Assembly: GCA_009767595.1 (NCBI GenBank)
Contig: VSDK01002092.1
Span: 562,148-626,147 of the forward strand
Source: Symbiodinium kawagutii
Taxonomy: Eukaryota > Sar > Dinophyceae > Suessiales > Symbiodiniaceae
Reading direction: 5' to 3'
Length of the DNA stretch: 64,000 nt
Positions 29,400-41,234 of the stretch are shown piece after piece. The translations under genes were made by a program, and so were the position numbers. The first letter of the stretch is position 1; each line of letters opens with the position of its first letter. Below the pieces are notes generated by a model. It made no database searches and was not told the DNA's origin. It saw only the letters and a program-made list of their open reading frames with translations.

Positions 29400-30930
29400 G
29401 CCAAGACCTTTTTGGGGACAGCTCCCAGCTGGTCGAAAATTTGTCAATGAGCAATGCCTCTGCTACAGTGGGTTGTGAACCTCTCCACTGCATCCGTGTG
29501 GATGCGCTCTTAACAGGTTCGGATCAGAAAGTTGCTGCCAGATGCTGGCAGTTGATATTACATAATGATTCTGGCATCTGACGAGTTGTCAGAATGAGGA
29601 GGTACCCGAAAGCCACCACATGACTTTCGTTAGGTTCTCCAATTTATGAACATGCACAAGTGGATTTGAGGTTTTGTTGTCTAATTGGAGGCCAGAGTCT
29701 TTGTCCACACATTCATGGCAATACTGCTCTCATAAAAATCTTGCCATGCCAGCAGGAGCATTTTTTGATTCCGGATGCCCGACATTTTGACTATGGGCTT
29801 ATTACAAAAGCACAGCAGGGCAATGCCTGGTATGCCGAGGGGTGTGCCGTACCGCAGTTGTTGATGGAGACTGATGGCCCCTGGCAACTTGGTTTAGTTT
29901 TGCCATCCCAAAACTATGCTTATTAATCAATCATCCCAAATATTGAGGACAATGTCTTAAAAATGACAAGCAAACCACCAACCAATAGTTTTTTTTTCTA
30001 ACCGTTGTTGTTGGTGGTGATTATCCCCTTATGATGGGCCGTTATTAGCCATTATTAATCATAGTTAAGTATCGAAAAAACCTATGATTTCCTTAGAAAA
30101 CTCCTTGGTTCCCCATGGTTTCCGGATTCAGCACCACCCTGGACCCTGGAACAGCCTCCACAGCTCGTTTCAGCACCCATAAGAGTCGACGGCGCCGGGT
30201 GGAAGACAAGCCTGCAAGGAGTTCTCGTCATTCTTCAGCCATTGATATCAACCAATGATTAACTGGTAATAATATGACATGATTACATGGTTAAATCGTT
30301 ACAATTGCACGGTTTACTAATAATTACATGATTGACCATCATTACATGGCTGAATCATCTGTATAATCATGTAATCACATAACAAGTGATGAATCATGTC
30401 ACCAACTATGTGATTCACCATCACCATCATGTGATTAACCATATCACTAATCATGTGATTGAACAATTATATTCCCTAGCCATGGAAGCGTTTGTATGTG
30501 ATGTTTGCTGTGGGTCTGTCACAAGGAAACATCAAGTCGTTGGACCACCTTGCGACACGAACAACCAAGCATGTCCAACCATGCCATACATGAAGTGCTT
30601 TCCACCACTAAATGTCATTAAAAATTACCATGAAAGATTAAAAATGACTTACAACAACGTTGTATATGCAAATGGCCCACGTCTGGTCATAACCACCAAC
30701 TACAACAGGGGGGCACACATTCTCCCTGAACATCAGCTGCCAATGTTGGCAACACAAGCCCAAGCATGGTTGGCTGTGTGTGTGTGATATCTTTTTTACA
30801 ATTACATGTGTTTCTGTGAGCGCAAAAACCATCGTCGGTTTGGATTGAACCACTACTTCCAGAAACCACATGTTCACCTGATGATATACAACCACCCCTC
30901 TCGTTATCATCACATTTAAATAGGGTTTTG
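29400..30930. other. Spacer; one 133-codon ORF of doubtful status at 30386-30787
   Basis: The ORF starts in a ccatcatgtgatt repeat, so its N-terminus is artefactual; its C-terminal 100 codons are non-repetitive with several cysteines (CDVCCGS). Codon bias is weak and I do not call it a gene. The rest is repeat-poor AT-rich sequence. Confidence 0.3.
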
Positions 30931-30964
30931 GTTACGTTTTCCTCCCCTAGTTCCAGTGTCTTCC

Positions 30965-31070
30965 AGCTCAGGCATCCGGAGAAAACCGCCGCTCCAAACG
31001 GCTTGACCATGGACCGTCCCAAGGCTCGGACCACCGCCGAGGCCTTCAAGACCAGCATTGAGAATCTCGT
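30965..31070 (+). CDS. Exon-like island (unrecognised protein)
   Basis: Follows a TTCCAG/CTCAG acceptor-like region. Reads LRHPEKTAAPNGLTMDRPKA and RTTAEAFKTSIENLVF, with about 28 of 36 third positions G or C, before a possible GTCATC donor. The minus frame is also open but has weaker third-position bias, so plus is preferred. Likely the same gene as 31.5 and 32.5 kb. Confidence 0.45.
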
Positions 31071-31129
31071 CTTTGGTCATCAAGTTCCACTCCTGAGAAC
31101 CGTTGATAGTCATGGCAATAGTCATTGAT

Positions 31130-31520
31130 AGTATTGATATGACTGTCAACAAAATCTACTAATTACTATAATAGTGACAACTGTAATAGTCCTTTATTGT
31201 CATTGTCATGGCAATAGTAGTTGATTAAACATTGATTAGTATTGATTAGTTAACATTGATTAACATTGATTAAGTACTGACGATACAGTTGACCATCAAT
31301 ACAGTTAATCGACATTGATCAGTGTTGATAGTCATTGACAATACAAGATATGTTGGCACAACTAGTTGAGCAGTATTGACAGTCAGTCCTATCTTATTGT
31401 CAAGCATAGATCATTATCGACCAGAATTAATATAGAAATTAACGCTTAACCATTGATTAACCATAATGATTCATTAACCACATTAGTTCCTATGGTAAGA
31501 AAATCATTGACGGTTGGCCA
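31130..31520. repeat. ATTGATTAGT / CATTGATAGT low-complexity tract
   Basis: Degenerate repeats of attgattagt, acattgat and tgacaat words, intron-like filling between two exon-like islands. Confidence 0.5.
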
Positions 31521-31531
31521 CAATTACTTGC

Positions 31532-31650
31532 AGAAGTCAACAGTTTGGCTCTCCTGGAACTTCTAGAGCCCCAGAGTCGCAGCAGCCCAGATGCCTTTTC
31601 TTACAGCGGGAAAGCCCCAGCGAACGTCACGTCTGTCCAGCTCCCTAAAA
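31532..31650 (+). CDS. Exon-like island (unrecognised protein)
   Basis: Follows a CTTGCAG acceptor. The better frame reads LALLELLEPQSRSSPDAFSY; another frame is open too. Lies between the plus-strand islands at 31.0 and 32.5 kb. Confidence 0.35.
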
Positions 31651-32028
31651 ATCACTTATGGGTTAGTAGTAGTTGTTATCCTTATCCCACATACTCCCTT
31701 AAAAATAATCTCATCTCTTTTTCCCTGCCCCTTCAACCACATGTTTGCCTGGTGTTTAATCTTGGTCCAAATATGACAATGATTAGGAGTTGTTGTTGGC
31801 TAATAGTAGTGGATATGGACATGGATCAGAACCATGACAACATCATACAATATCATTAGTTCATTCCTAGCCACTACTAACCACTATTAATCCACCACTA
31901 AATACCACTAATTCACCATTGAACCAATAACCACTGATAGTCCACTACTACTAATAACCACCAAGAAACATTGATAACCACCAATAATCATGAACCACTA
32001 CTAGTGAACCCCAAAAGTCGCATGGCCA

Positions 32029-32120
32029 CCCCAGCCATTGAACCCCAAACAACTGAACATACCGAGTCGCTGCACCCAATGCCTCCTCGCGAGATTTGCT
32101 GCTGAGAACTCCTTGGGAGG
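32029..32120 (+). CDS. Possible exon (unrecognised)
   Basis: After an acceptor-like ACCCCAG. One frame reads IPSRCTQCLLARFAAENSLG up to a GCAAAAC donor-like site. Weak evidence; same orientation as its neighbours. Confidence 0.25.
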
Positions 32121-32209
32121 CAAAACCGGCTGGACAGGGGTCTGTTTCCAGCGAATCTCCAAGTGGACGAATGATTCTAGTCCAAGATTGATAGCATCAT
32201 TCTGTAGAT

Positions 32210-32325
32210 TCTTATGGCGGGTCGTCAGCCATAGGGGTACCCCAAATTATCATCCAGCTTATGAACCATTTATAACAATAAAACAACCATAATTACTTGG
32301 GGTCCCCCAGTCACTGTCTTGAAAA
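32210..32325. mobile_element. Degenerate family-A element
   Basis: Carries cataggggtaccccaaatta and ttacttggggtccccc in inverted arrangement around aaaacaaccataat. Outer termini are eroded. Confidence 0.45.
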
Positions 32326-32521
32326 AGCCCCAACTGTGGCTATGAAAGAAATCAACATCGCTAGAAATGGCTATGGCGGCCACAAGCTATGGCTTTTGCT
32401 ACAAGCTATGGCTTTTGCTACAAGCTATGGCTTTTGCTATAGGTTTTCCAAACCTCAATCAACCTAATTCAACCTCAACCTTAGTCAACCTTAATCAACC
32501 TAAGTCAACCCGGCTGACGCC

Positions 32522-32683
32522 AGGATTTCCGTTGAACCCGTTGGGAACCCCGCTACTGTTGGAGTCTCATCCTCGGTTGAGGCACTGGCGGCCGCCAACA
32601 ACTTGGCATCCACCGCCGTCGTCAAGATGGAGCTCCTGGAGGCACTGCGCAGTCATCCCAAGGACAGGGAGAACCTGAAGAAT
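32522..32683 (+). CDS. Exon-like island (unrecognised protein)
   Basis: The best exon of the plus-strand gene. It follows GCCAG and ends before GTCAATG. Reads ISVEPVGNPATVGVSSSVEA, LAAANNLASTAVVKMELLEA and LRSHPKDRENLKN, an Ala-rich helical sequence with strong G/C third positions. Preceded by a tract of caacctaagtcaacc that could serve as polypyrimidine tract. No family assigned. Confidence 0.55.
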
Positions 32684-32689
32684 GGTCAA

Positions 32690-34940
32690 TGATGATGGCG
32701 AATGATGACTGATGATGGGTGGTTGATGATGGATGATGGGTGGTTGATAATGGTTGGTGATGGTTGATGATGGTTGATTGTTGATGGATGAGGATGAGAA
32801 TGATGATCATGATGATGACCACGACGCGATTTGAACTGTTGTTCGAGTCAAAGTTAGTTGTTCATGATGATTGTACCTGTCTAAGATTCTGCCCAAGTTG
32901 TTCCCATCCTGAGCAATGACTACTTAGCAACCAGCCAATAGCCTGCTTACAAGGTTGCCACAATTCATGGGAAGAGGCTCTAGGAAACTCAGTGAAAAGC
33001 CTCATGTCATGCACGTGTCGATGGACTTGAGATTGATGTTCTATTCCAATTTCAACTATGAAGCTGCAGAATGAATGGCTTGTCCGGGAAGAGCTGTTTC
33101 TTAGGCTATTGGGCTATTGCCGCTACTACACTTCTTCTGCCACAGCAAGTACCAAAGCCAAGTATTTGCAGCTCCTTACTCGTTGCATTCGCTGGACCCA
33201 CCTCGTTCGATTCCCATCCTTCGCACTTTCGCTGACGCAATGAAATCTCCAGGACCTTCACCTCGCTCCAAGTCCATCACCTCTCCTCAGCAGCAGATGA
33301 AATGTGCGGAGGAAAATCACAAGCAGAACGAGATTTGTCCAAGTGCTTATCTTTGCTTGTCTGTTTGTGAGGTTTGGTTCCTTGGTTTCTTTGTTTTGTT
33401 TGCTTGTTTGTTTGTCTGTTTGTTTGTTTATTTGTTTGCTTGTTTGTCTTGGTGGCTTATATATCCCTTGCTAAAAATATTTTTTTAGTGGTTATATGGT
33501 AAATCCATCATATCCCAAAAACACTAAAAACCAAAGTTAGTGGGTATAAGCCATCCAGTTGTTTGTTTTTGTTTATTTGTTTGTTTGTTGCTTGCAAACC
33601 ACCACACCTACCCTCGGAGTAGACCTGCCATTCGGCCAGTGGCAATGCGCAGTGTTTTCCATAAAAATGGCAGGGATACCCCAAGCGATCCGACAACTTA
33701 ACCGAAAATTGGTCAAGCATCATTGTAGATAGCCATTAGTTACCCATCATAGCAGATCATTAGTTGACCGTCAGCTAGATCTTTTCCCAACATGATGTCT
33801 CTGCGGGGGTTCCGGAGCCATCAATTCGCGGCTGGTCGCAGCTCAGCTTCTGAGAGTTGAAAGCTGCCAGGCTTCGACTACTCCTTTCTTCAAACCCACC
33901 TCGAAGCTGTGTGAAATGGTCCAGCATGATGGTGAATCATGGCTTAAAATGATTGATGATGGGTTAAAGTAGCTGATGATGGTGATAAATGTTGTTGAAT
34001 AGTGATCAATGCTGATTAATGATGGTGATTGATGATGGTGATTCGTGATGGTTAATAATTGATAATGATGGCGTATGATGCTTCATGAACGGTGAACAAG
34101 CTGATTCAAAATGCTTGGGTGATGATGGTTTTTGATGATTAATAAGCTGGCTCATACGCTGACTAAGAATGCTCACGCATGATTGGTGATGAGAGCAATG
34201 GTTGATCATGGTTCTTGCGGTGAACAACAGGTAAAAATAGTCAATAGTGAATAAGTGAATAATGTTCAAGCATGCGGAAGCCGTTTGACGACGATTGGCA
34301 ACGGCCAGTTAGACTTAGTAAAGCTTGAATATGCTTATATAGTCAGGATCCTATTGAATCACTGGTGAACTGCTTCACACCTTGTTGGCAGTCACCAGTA
34401 CAACCCATTGTGATGGTTCGTTAATGTGTGTTTCCCTCACGGGTATGACATGATATGACAATGACGACCAACTTGTGGCTGCTAGCAGTGACAGGAACTC
34501 AGGCCATAGATTGAGCGACTAGCAAAATGTCAAGGTTTGGTCCTTGCCCTGGCTGTTGGCTCCTGGCTTGGAAGCCTCCTTTCATTAGTGAATGACTGCT
34601 GCAAGTCTCACATGAGTCCTGACGAGTGCAACGATATTCACATGGTTTCTCACGTTTTGCCACCGATTGCAGTTGTTGGTGGCTAAGTTCACAAAGTCGT
34701 GTGAGAAATTCTCAGCTGTTGAAGAGTTTCCACCAGATAGCTGGGTCCCACTGGTTGGTTTACTGCAGCCACCGTGGTATAGAATTCCCAACCCAAAAAA
34801 CTGGTGGAATCTTTCTTGGTGCACCATGGTCAGCTGCTCGTTGCAGCACGGGCACGTGGATCGTTACATCATCTCGCCTGCCGCAAAACGAATCTGGGGA
34901 GCTGATTGCACAATTTCGGCTTAGACAGTGAAATGAAGAG
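32690..34940. other. Spacer with simple repeats; uncertain ORFs at 33.1-33.35 and 34.6-34.9 kb
   Basis: Contains gatgatggttgatgg words (32690-32815 and 33930-34260) and a (GTTT)n run at 33395-33450. Non-repetitive 33058-33330 is open in two frames (one reads SPGPSPRSKSITSPQQQ) but not convincingly coding. Confidence 0.35.
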
Positions 34941-34944
34941 CAAA

Positions 34945-35125
34945 TGGCAACCACCACCATGAAAACCATCAAAACCATCATCACCATCATCCCCATCAAA
35001 TCCGCCACCACCACCCCCACCAGCATCATCATCATGATGATCAAAACCATCAAATCCACCACCATCCTCACCATCATCACCATCATCCTCCTCCTCCTCA
35101 TCATCATCATCACCATGATTCCAAA
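34945..35125. repeat. (ATC)n / (ACC)n microsatellite
   Basis: Imperfect accatcatcaccatc repeats, directly downstream (minus strand) of the SET-like exon. Confidence 0.9.
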
Positions 35126-35131
35126 GTTCAC

Positions 35132-35287
35132 CGTCGCCTCCCCGGGAACTCCCAGGCCTGTCACCCGCTGCCAAGCCGTGCTCCAGCAGCAACTCATCTG
35201 CCAGCCCCGGCAGCTCGCGGCACAGGGGCTGCCCCGCATCCAGGTCCCGGGTGGCCACGAGCATGGCGATGTCGCGACCACCGGGGC
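35132..35287 (-). CDS. SET-domain methyltransferase exon, C-terminal part of SET (LSMT/SETD type)
   Basis: Bounded by a CTGAG acceptor and a GTGAAC donor on the minus strand, about 52 codons, GC3-rich. It reads MLVATRDLDAGQPLC then LADELLLEHGLAAGDRP. This fits the end of the SET domain in the Rubisco-LSMT/SETD group, where (A)TRDIxxGexl is followed by (S/A)NDELLLxYGFxxxxNP. Lysine or histidine methylation of protein substrates is the family activity. Normally a YG precedes the NDELLL segment; here ELPG stands in that place, which may reduce activity or reflect divergence. It is likely the downstream part of the gene that starts near 41.1 kb. Confidence 0.5.
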
Positions 35288-35339
35288 CTCAGCAACAGGG
35301 GGATGCAAATGGATAGACATAGATTTGTATTTTTATGTA

Positions 35340-35660
35340 AATACATATGAATATATTCATACATATATATATATATATATAACTATGTAATATAGGTATA
35401 ATATCTGTGTAAAGGATTGTAGAAGTATGTGTATATGTGTATATGTGTGTAGATTTGTGATTGCATAGAAAGGATAGAATCATATCGAATCTGTAAAAGT
35501 TTGCAATAGATTGTGTAAGAAGTATGTCACAGTATGTCTGTGTGTGTGTACAAAGATATGTGTGTGTGTGAGTTATGTGTGTGTAGTTATGCGTTTGTAA
35601 TTGCAAATGTCAATATATGTACAAGGGTCGGTATGTACATGTGTATGCTTCATGAATCCC
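35340..35660. repeat. TA and GT/TGTATG microsatellite tract
   Basis: (TA)n at 35365-35385 and gtgtatgtgtgt-like repeats to 35650; ORFs here are artefacts. Confidence 0.75.
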
Positions 35661-36940
35661 ACCAACTCAATCAGCCAGCTGGAATTTTCACACGCGGCGG
35701 AAGACTCGGTGGCTCCCTCGGTCTCAGCTCGATGAGTACGAGTGGCACAGTCCACAAAAGAGAGCAGGTACACAATACAAATTGACAAAGAGCAGGCGCA
35801 TATCACCTATCGAAATCACCAACCCACCATCCAATGATTTCTCAATCCACGCTTGGGCTGCTGTGGATCAACCACCAACATCCAAATCACGGGGGGATCA
35901 ACCGACCACAGCTGCAGCTCTTATGGCCTCTGGGCCGCCCGCACCTCCCTTCTGCTCCACTTGCAACTCACAGTTGGGCTCCGGCGTCGACTGCCCAGCA
36001 GCTACGGTGGCCTGCCAAGGACACCAATAGGGCACTGGTCAGCACCAAGGGAAGTGCTGAATTCTGCTTGTATAGCTGCTAAAGTGAATTCTGCTTGTAT
36101 AGCTGCTGAAGCAATGCTTCTAACAGGTTTGTTTATTGATCTTTTACCAGCTGCTAAGATACTATAGTTGATTTTTTAGGTTGGTCAAAATGTTTTTTTC
36201 AAACAGCGTCACTGTGTTAGCATCGGCTGAAGAAACGCAGTCACGGGGGGTTTCCAAGCCCACGAATGTCGCATCCAACACCAGCCGGGCACCCCGAAGC
36301 CCAAGGCATCAAGCACCAGCTCAGACATCCCACCGCCTCTGGCGGTCCCACCATGTCCAGCAAGGGTACGAAGGCCCTTTGTCCTGGCCCCACCTTCGCA
36401 CCAATGGGACGATCTCCCCGACATCTGCTGGGGATGACAGAAACTGACCAGATCTCTGCTGCGGGGTTTGACTGTGACAAGCTGGACAGCACATGGGTCT
36501 GGCAGAGCCCCCAATTTTCTGCAAAACTTGGTGCATTTAGAAGGCTTTGGCTCAAGTGGACCCTGTCTGCTAAAACTTTCCTGCAGATCGTCCCTTGGTT
36601 TGGTACAAGGACATCATCCATTGTCCAAGTCTTGTGACTTCCATTCCCCATTTCAGGCTGCAAAGCATGGACCTTATCAGCTGTTCGACCCACAATCCTA
36701 AAGTGTATGGTCGTATACTGCCCGTGTTCTCCCAACCAGCAATCAAATCAAAATGACCCACATGAATCAACAACCATCATCTCTGAGCCTCTAAGCAACA
36801 AGAACAACATCTAATAACATGTGCTGGTTCATTGGGTGGTCAAGTTCACGATGGCTGGGTTAAGGATGGTTAGTAGTTGTTTAACCATGAGTTTGTTGTT
36901 GGTTCTCACCCATTATACACCATTATGAGCGGTTAAGCCT
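35661..36940. other. Region with ambiguous GC-rich ORFs
   Basis: GC-rich patches at 35920-36010 and 36250-36450 are open on both strands. A 26-base direct repeat (gaattctgcttgtatagctgct) occurs at about 36059 and 36088. I could not choose a coding frame. Confidence 0.3.
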
Positions 36941-36974
36941 AGGTTAAGAATGGTGAACTGATGGATAAGCAACC

Positions 36975-37110
36975 GATTTCTCTGGTGAAAAACAGCCGCA
37001 GCACCACGGTCTCGGCGCCTCAATGCCTTGCGCTGCTGCCCATGCAATCGCTCGCGCTGCATCGAAGACAGAAGGTCCCTCGCTGCCAAGCTGAGCCTTT
37101 GGAAGCTGAA
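36975..37110 (-). CDS. Possible middle exon of the SET-domain gene
   Basis: GC-rich minus-strand island with several acceptor-like CAG/AAG sites upstream. One frame reads SEGPSVFDAARAIAWAAAQG; the AxxWAxxQ pattern is faintly like the F-x-W-A segment before the SET core in LSMT/SETD proteins. Position between the two better SET exons supports it. Frame and limits uncertain. Confidence 0.25.
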
Positions 37111-37149
37111 CACTGTGGGGCGCTGAGTGAACCCCACCGCGCGGGGAGT

Positions 37150-39220
37150 AGAAGCAATTGCCACTAGTAGCCATTAGTAATAAGTGTAAGTATAATAGTT
37201 CCCAGGTTTCGTTACTACTGGTTCACAGTCTTCAATAAGTAGTAACGATAACTATTCAGAACTAGTAGCCATATTTGTAAAAGTAGCCATAATCCTTAGT
37301 ATCTTTTCTACCCAACTTCGCTATAGTAGCCATGACTATTGATAAGTGGTAGCCACAAAATCATATAATAGTAGCCATTGTTATTACTACTATTGTTAGT
37401 TCATTTGTTACTTATAATATCATTGCTTAATTATTGTTATAAAATCATTCATAATAGCAATGATTGGCTAATTAAGGAAAACATATTTGACTTAGCTGAG
37501 AATGGCTATGGAATTCATTGATACTAACTATTGTCGCGGTATTGATGAAGTCATAAGGTTTGATAAGGATTAGTGACTATGTCCTGGTTGGAGGTGGGTC
37601 ATCAACCCTCGACCCACCTGCACTGGTGGGCACCGGACGGTTCCAATGATGGATGGAGCCCGCCCTAGCGTGAAACAATGGACTTTGCTTGCTTCCATCA
37701 ACCAACTGTCATGATGCTCTGCTTGTGGGGATATGTCGCCATCCAAAACTCTGACACCCAAGGGTGGCGCGCCAGGTCTGATAAAGGTTCAGATCCTGCT
37801 TGGTCGTTCAAGACTGCGCGTTTTGAACCAATGACCTTGGTTGGTTTAAAATCATATCTTGTGAAACTGCAATCCGGAATGGGCACTTGTTTGATTCCGG
37901 GATTCCCCCTCATGTGATCACACAGCCTTCCTGCCTTCTCTGGTGCACTACAGCAGATTCACATCCGAAAAACTGACAGCATGGTGAGCCCAGATTCTAA
38001 TCACCAGCGCTATATTTCCCTAGCCACTTGAGCCGTAAAGAACCAAGACTGACTGGTTGCTGTCCGAAAAGTCGTGCATCCTGTATCCCCAGTGTCGGGT
38101 TTGACAGGTGGAAGGCATTGCTGAAATCCTGACGTGACGTGAACCAGTTGAAAACCCTGACACGGCCCAGGTACCACCAAGACCTTGTCATGAAACTCTT
38201 GGATGGCCTGGGCGCAGGGATCTTCAGTGGTGCTGGCAACAAGGTAGTTCACCATCAGTAATATCAAATATAATGGTAGTCTTTCAATGTTAATCTTTCG
38301 ATGATAATCTTTCAATGGTAATCTTTCGATGATAATCTTTCAATGATAATCTTTCAGCAGCCTCAAATATACCACCACTCACCACTCGGAACGTCCCTCC
38401 TGGTGGTATTATCCCATTGGGGAATGGAGGCCTATCCCAAGCCCTTTTCGCATCGTGGGTATCTGTAAACCCCAATGGCATAAGCCACTGCTGCCGTCGC
38501 CCAGTGAGCCCAGTGAGCCCAGTGAGCCCAGTGAGCCTGGATGCGCTGTTGTACTGCCTTCTTCATAGGAACATATTGCCTTGGCTGAGCAGTACCATTT
38601 CGGGACTGCCAAAATGTGATCTGAAACCACCGGCTTTCCAGGAAAAGATGTGGTACTTAAGCTTCCAGGAGCCGATTTAAAAAGGACGAGGGGATGTATA
38701 CCTGTCCTGCCAGCTAGTGGAAGGGATAAAAGGCAGCTGCCACCTGTCCTGGAGTGGTGCCGATGACCAACGGTTGTCGCTGCTGTTACTGCTGCTGCTT
38801 AGATCGACATCCCAGCCACCTTGAAATGACAACAGACCAACCTGTGGTGGAGATTCTCCTGGCAGATACCCATGATGGATCATGATGAGCCCAAATATAC
38901 ACCACCTCCCCCAGTGCAACAGTGAAACAATCATAACAACTACCAGCACCTGGTACATACTTGGATGTCCCTAGCCACTGGTTGCATCCACCATCGTTAC
39001 AAGGATTCGTTCGGCCCCCTTTTAAGGTGCCATGATCATTCCAACATATTACAACCACTAGTGCCTATTTGCCGTTGATCGCGATACTTAAAAGCGTGAA
39101 TAATTAGTTGGTAGCTAGTAATGATTGATCTCACAACTCATAGCCAGCTACATCCCAGCTGCCCCACCACCACCACCAGCACCACCACCAGCACCACCAC
39201 CAGCACCACCCCCACCCCCA
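37150..39220. other. Spacer with short tandem repeats
   Basis: Repeated gtagccat words (37150-37390), a 16-bp tandem aatctttcaatgataa about 5 times (38277-38358) and gtgagcccagtgagccca about 4 times (38497-38537). No convincing gene. Confidence 0.4.
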
Positions 39221-39227
39221 GCAGCAC

Positions 39228-39306
39228 CTGACCCAGCGGCCGAGTCTCAGTTCTTGCGCCTGCGCAGCTGTCCAGAGACTCGGACTGGCAGGATGAGGCG
39301 CCACGC
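39228..39306 (-). CDS. Exon-like island, possibly SET gene
   Basis: 79 bases between a GCCCAG acceptor and a GTGCTG donor on the minus strand. One frame reads SLWTAAQAQELRLGRWV. The opposite strand reads a proline run (from a cac microsatellite) into arginine-rich sequence, a rival reading. The minus strand is preferred because of splice-like sites and neighbours. Confidence 0.3.
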
Positions 39307-39349
39307 CTGGGCGTTGGATGAATCAGAAGCTGATGGATGGTTGAAATGG

Positions 39350-39910
39350 TAGTTAGTTCATCTTAGTTCGATGATTTTGGGTGTATTTTGGGTGGTTAAA
39401 ATGATGATAGATCGATGTCATGGTCAGTTTGGTGGATTTTTGTTGATGGTTCATTTCATCGTTGATGGCGATGCGAATGGCTAATGTGATGGTTAGTTTG
39501 ATGGTTAGTTTGATGGTTAGTTTGATGCTTGATTGGACGTTTGGTTTGATGACTTGATGGTCCATTTGATGGTCAATTTCATAGATTTTTTCAGCGTATG
39601 ATAGTCAATTTGATGGCAATGAAGGGTCAATGACTGATTGATGGTAGGTTGATGGTTGATGATACTTGGTTGATGGCTCATTGATGATTAATGACTTGGT
39701 AGATTTATGATAATAATTGATGCTTAATTGATGGTTGGTGAGTGGTTAATTGATGGTTGGTGAGTGGTTACTTGATGGTTGGTGAGCGGTTAATTGGTGC
39801 TTGATCGATGGTGGCTTGTTGGGGTGATGATTACTTGAAGTTTAAAGTCTAATGATTTCCGTTGATGGTCTATTGCTGGTTACAAATAATAGTTGACAAT
39901 GCTTCGTTGA
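39350..39910. repeat. GATGGTTAGTTT / GGTTGATGG tract
   Basis: Diverged tandem words on the plus strand (gatggttagttt four times at 39486-39530; ttgatggttggtgagtggtta three times at 39727-39795). Confidence 0.65.
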
Positions 39911-40600
39911 TGGGTGGTGATGCTAAAGGTGGTGCACCTGTGGATGAACCAATATATCAACAGCATGTGTATAACAACTCTCTTTGGAGTACAAATTAGT
40001 TCATGAGAATCAATTGGACGGCTCCATGAAATTTGGATGCACGCAAGTATCTATGTAAATCTGGTCAAAGCAAATGTGTGCACATATGTATGTGCATGTG
40101 TGTGTGCATGTTCGTGCAACCACATCATTTTCGATGTGTATGTAAGTGTACGTACGCATATACACGTGCACAAGTGAGGACATTGTCAGCAATGTGATGC
40201 ACAAGGCGTCTTTGTGTATATGTGTGCAGTAGTGCACTGTGAAGGGACATTGATGTGCACATCGCCTAATCTTCAGGTATCCCTACAACATGTTGCCATC
40301 GTTGTCGATCTTGTCGCTTACGCCAATAGCAGCACAGTTCTGTCTCAAATGTCTCAATATGAAACTGGAGCTCAAGAGGGGAGGCATGCATACACATATG
40401 ATCACAGATGGATACAAACCCCTTCCGCACTGTACTTGGATGTCAAGAGGTAAACATACATATGATTGGATGCAAATCTAGTTACAGTACATTCAGTTAA
40501 ATAGTGCATACATATGCATACACTTCAACCACCTGCTATGTGTAATACGCGAGCGTGACAAAAAATGCTAGAGAAATGTCACGGACCCCATCCAACTACG
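39911..40600. other. Spacer with GTGTAT microsatellite
   Basis: tgtgtgcatgtgtgtg-type repeats at 40075-40240; the remainder non-repetitive without coding signal. Confidence 0.45.
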
Positions 40601-40605
40601 ATTGC

Positions 40606-41132
40606 CAAGGCACAATTCTGGTAGGCTTCCCAAGCATCCGATGATGGAAGCGAGCTCTCCTTCAGCAACATGATTCCAAGATGCAGTGACCACCAGTCCG
40701 GATATCTTTGCCGAGCTCCCTCCAACACCTTCTGCCACGGCTCAGGCATCACAGAGCTACTCAGAAAGGCATCATCCAAAACACCCATGATGGGTGTACC
40801 CTTGGAGACGGGAACAGAGAGCTGCAATCCACCGGATCCGAAGCTCAAACACGGATGCAGCTTCATCGCTTCGGATCGCCGAGCCCAGCTGAGGAACTTC
40901 CCAAGTTTCACCTCCGACGCCGCTGCCGTCTCCGCATCCGACGCCAGGAACGCCCTGGCAGCGCTGCGATGCCCACGCCGCGGCTGCCGTGGCACCCGGC
41001 CCCGGAGCNNNNNNNNNNNCCCCCCGCTGCAGCCAGGCGCTGCCCGGGCCTCAGGGCGCGTGGCTCAGCCCGCCGCGGCACCGGACCGCAGGGGCTGCGG
41101 GGAGCGAAGCTCAGCGAAGGCACCGCGGCCAT
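40606..41132 (-). CDS. SET-domain methyltransferase N-terminal exon (LSMT/SETD type), interrupted by an assembly gap
   Basis: Minus-strand open frame, GC3-rich. ATG at 41132 begins MAAVPSLSFAPRSPCG, a Ser/Arg/Pro-rich leader that could be an organelle-targeting peptide. An 11-base N run at 41009-41019 interrupts the frame. Beyond it: KLGKFLSWARRSEAMKLHPC, then SFGSGGLQLSVPVSKGTPIM, then DWWSLHLGIMLLKES, then SSDAWEAYQNCAL before a GCAATC donor. The order W-A, a GLxxx(V)PVxxGxxI strand, LxxxLLxE and SxxWxxYxxxL is that of the N-terminal part of LSMT/SETD SET proteins (…LLxE…SxWxPYxxxLP). The active-site NH motif is not on this exon. Family call is moderate; substrate unknown. Confidence 0.5.
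41009..41019. other. Assembly gap (N)
   Basis: Eleven undetermined bases in a very GC-rich part of the SET-like exon. Confidence 0.98.
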
Positions 41133-41234
41133 GGCGCCGCTTGGCGTGGGACATCTGTGACGATGAGATTCACAGCTGTGGCGTTGAGGAAAGGAATTTG
41201 GAAGGGTGGAAAGGAGAGATAGATATAGAATGTA

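Noticed and set aside
30386..30787. 133-codon ORF with a Cys-rich segment
   Set aside because: N-terminus derives from a catcatgtgatt repeat and the rest has no recognisable family or codon bias.
37150..37390. Dinoflagellate spliced-leader relics (gtagccat words)
   Set aside because: Only a short AT-rich word recurs; the 22-base spliced-leader sequence is not there.
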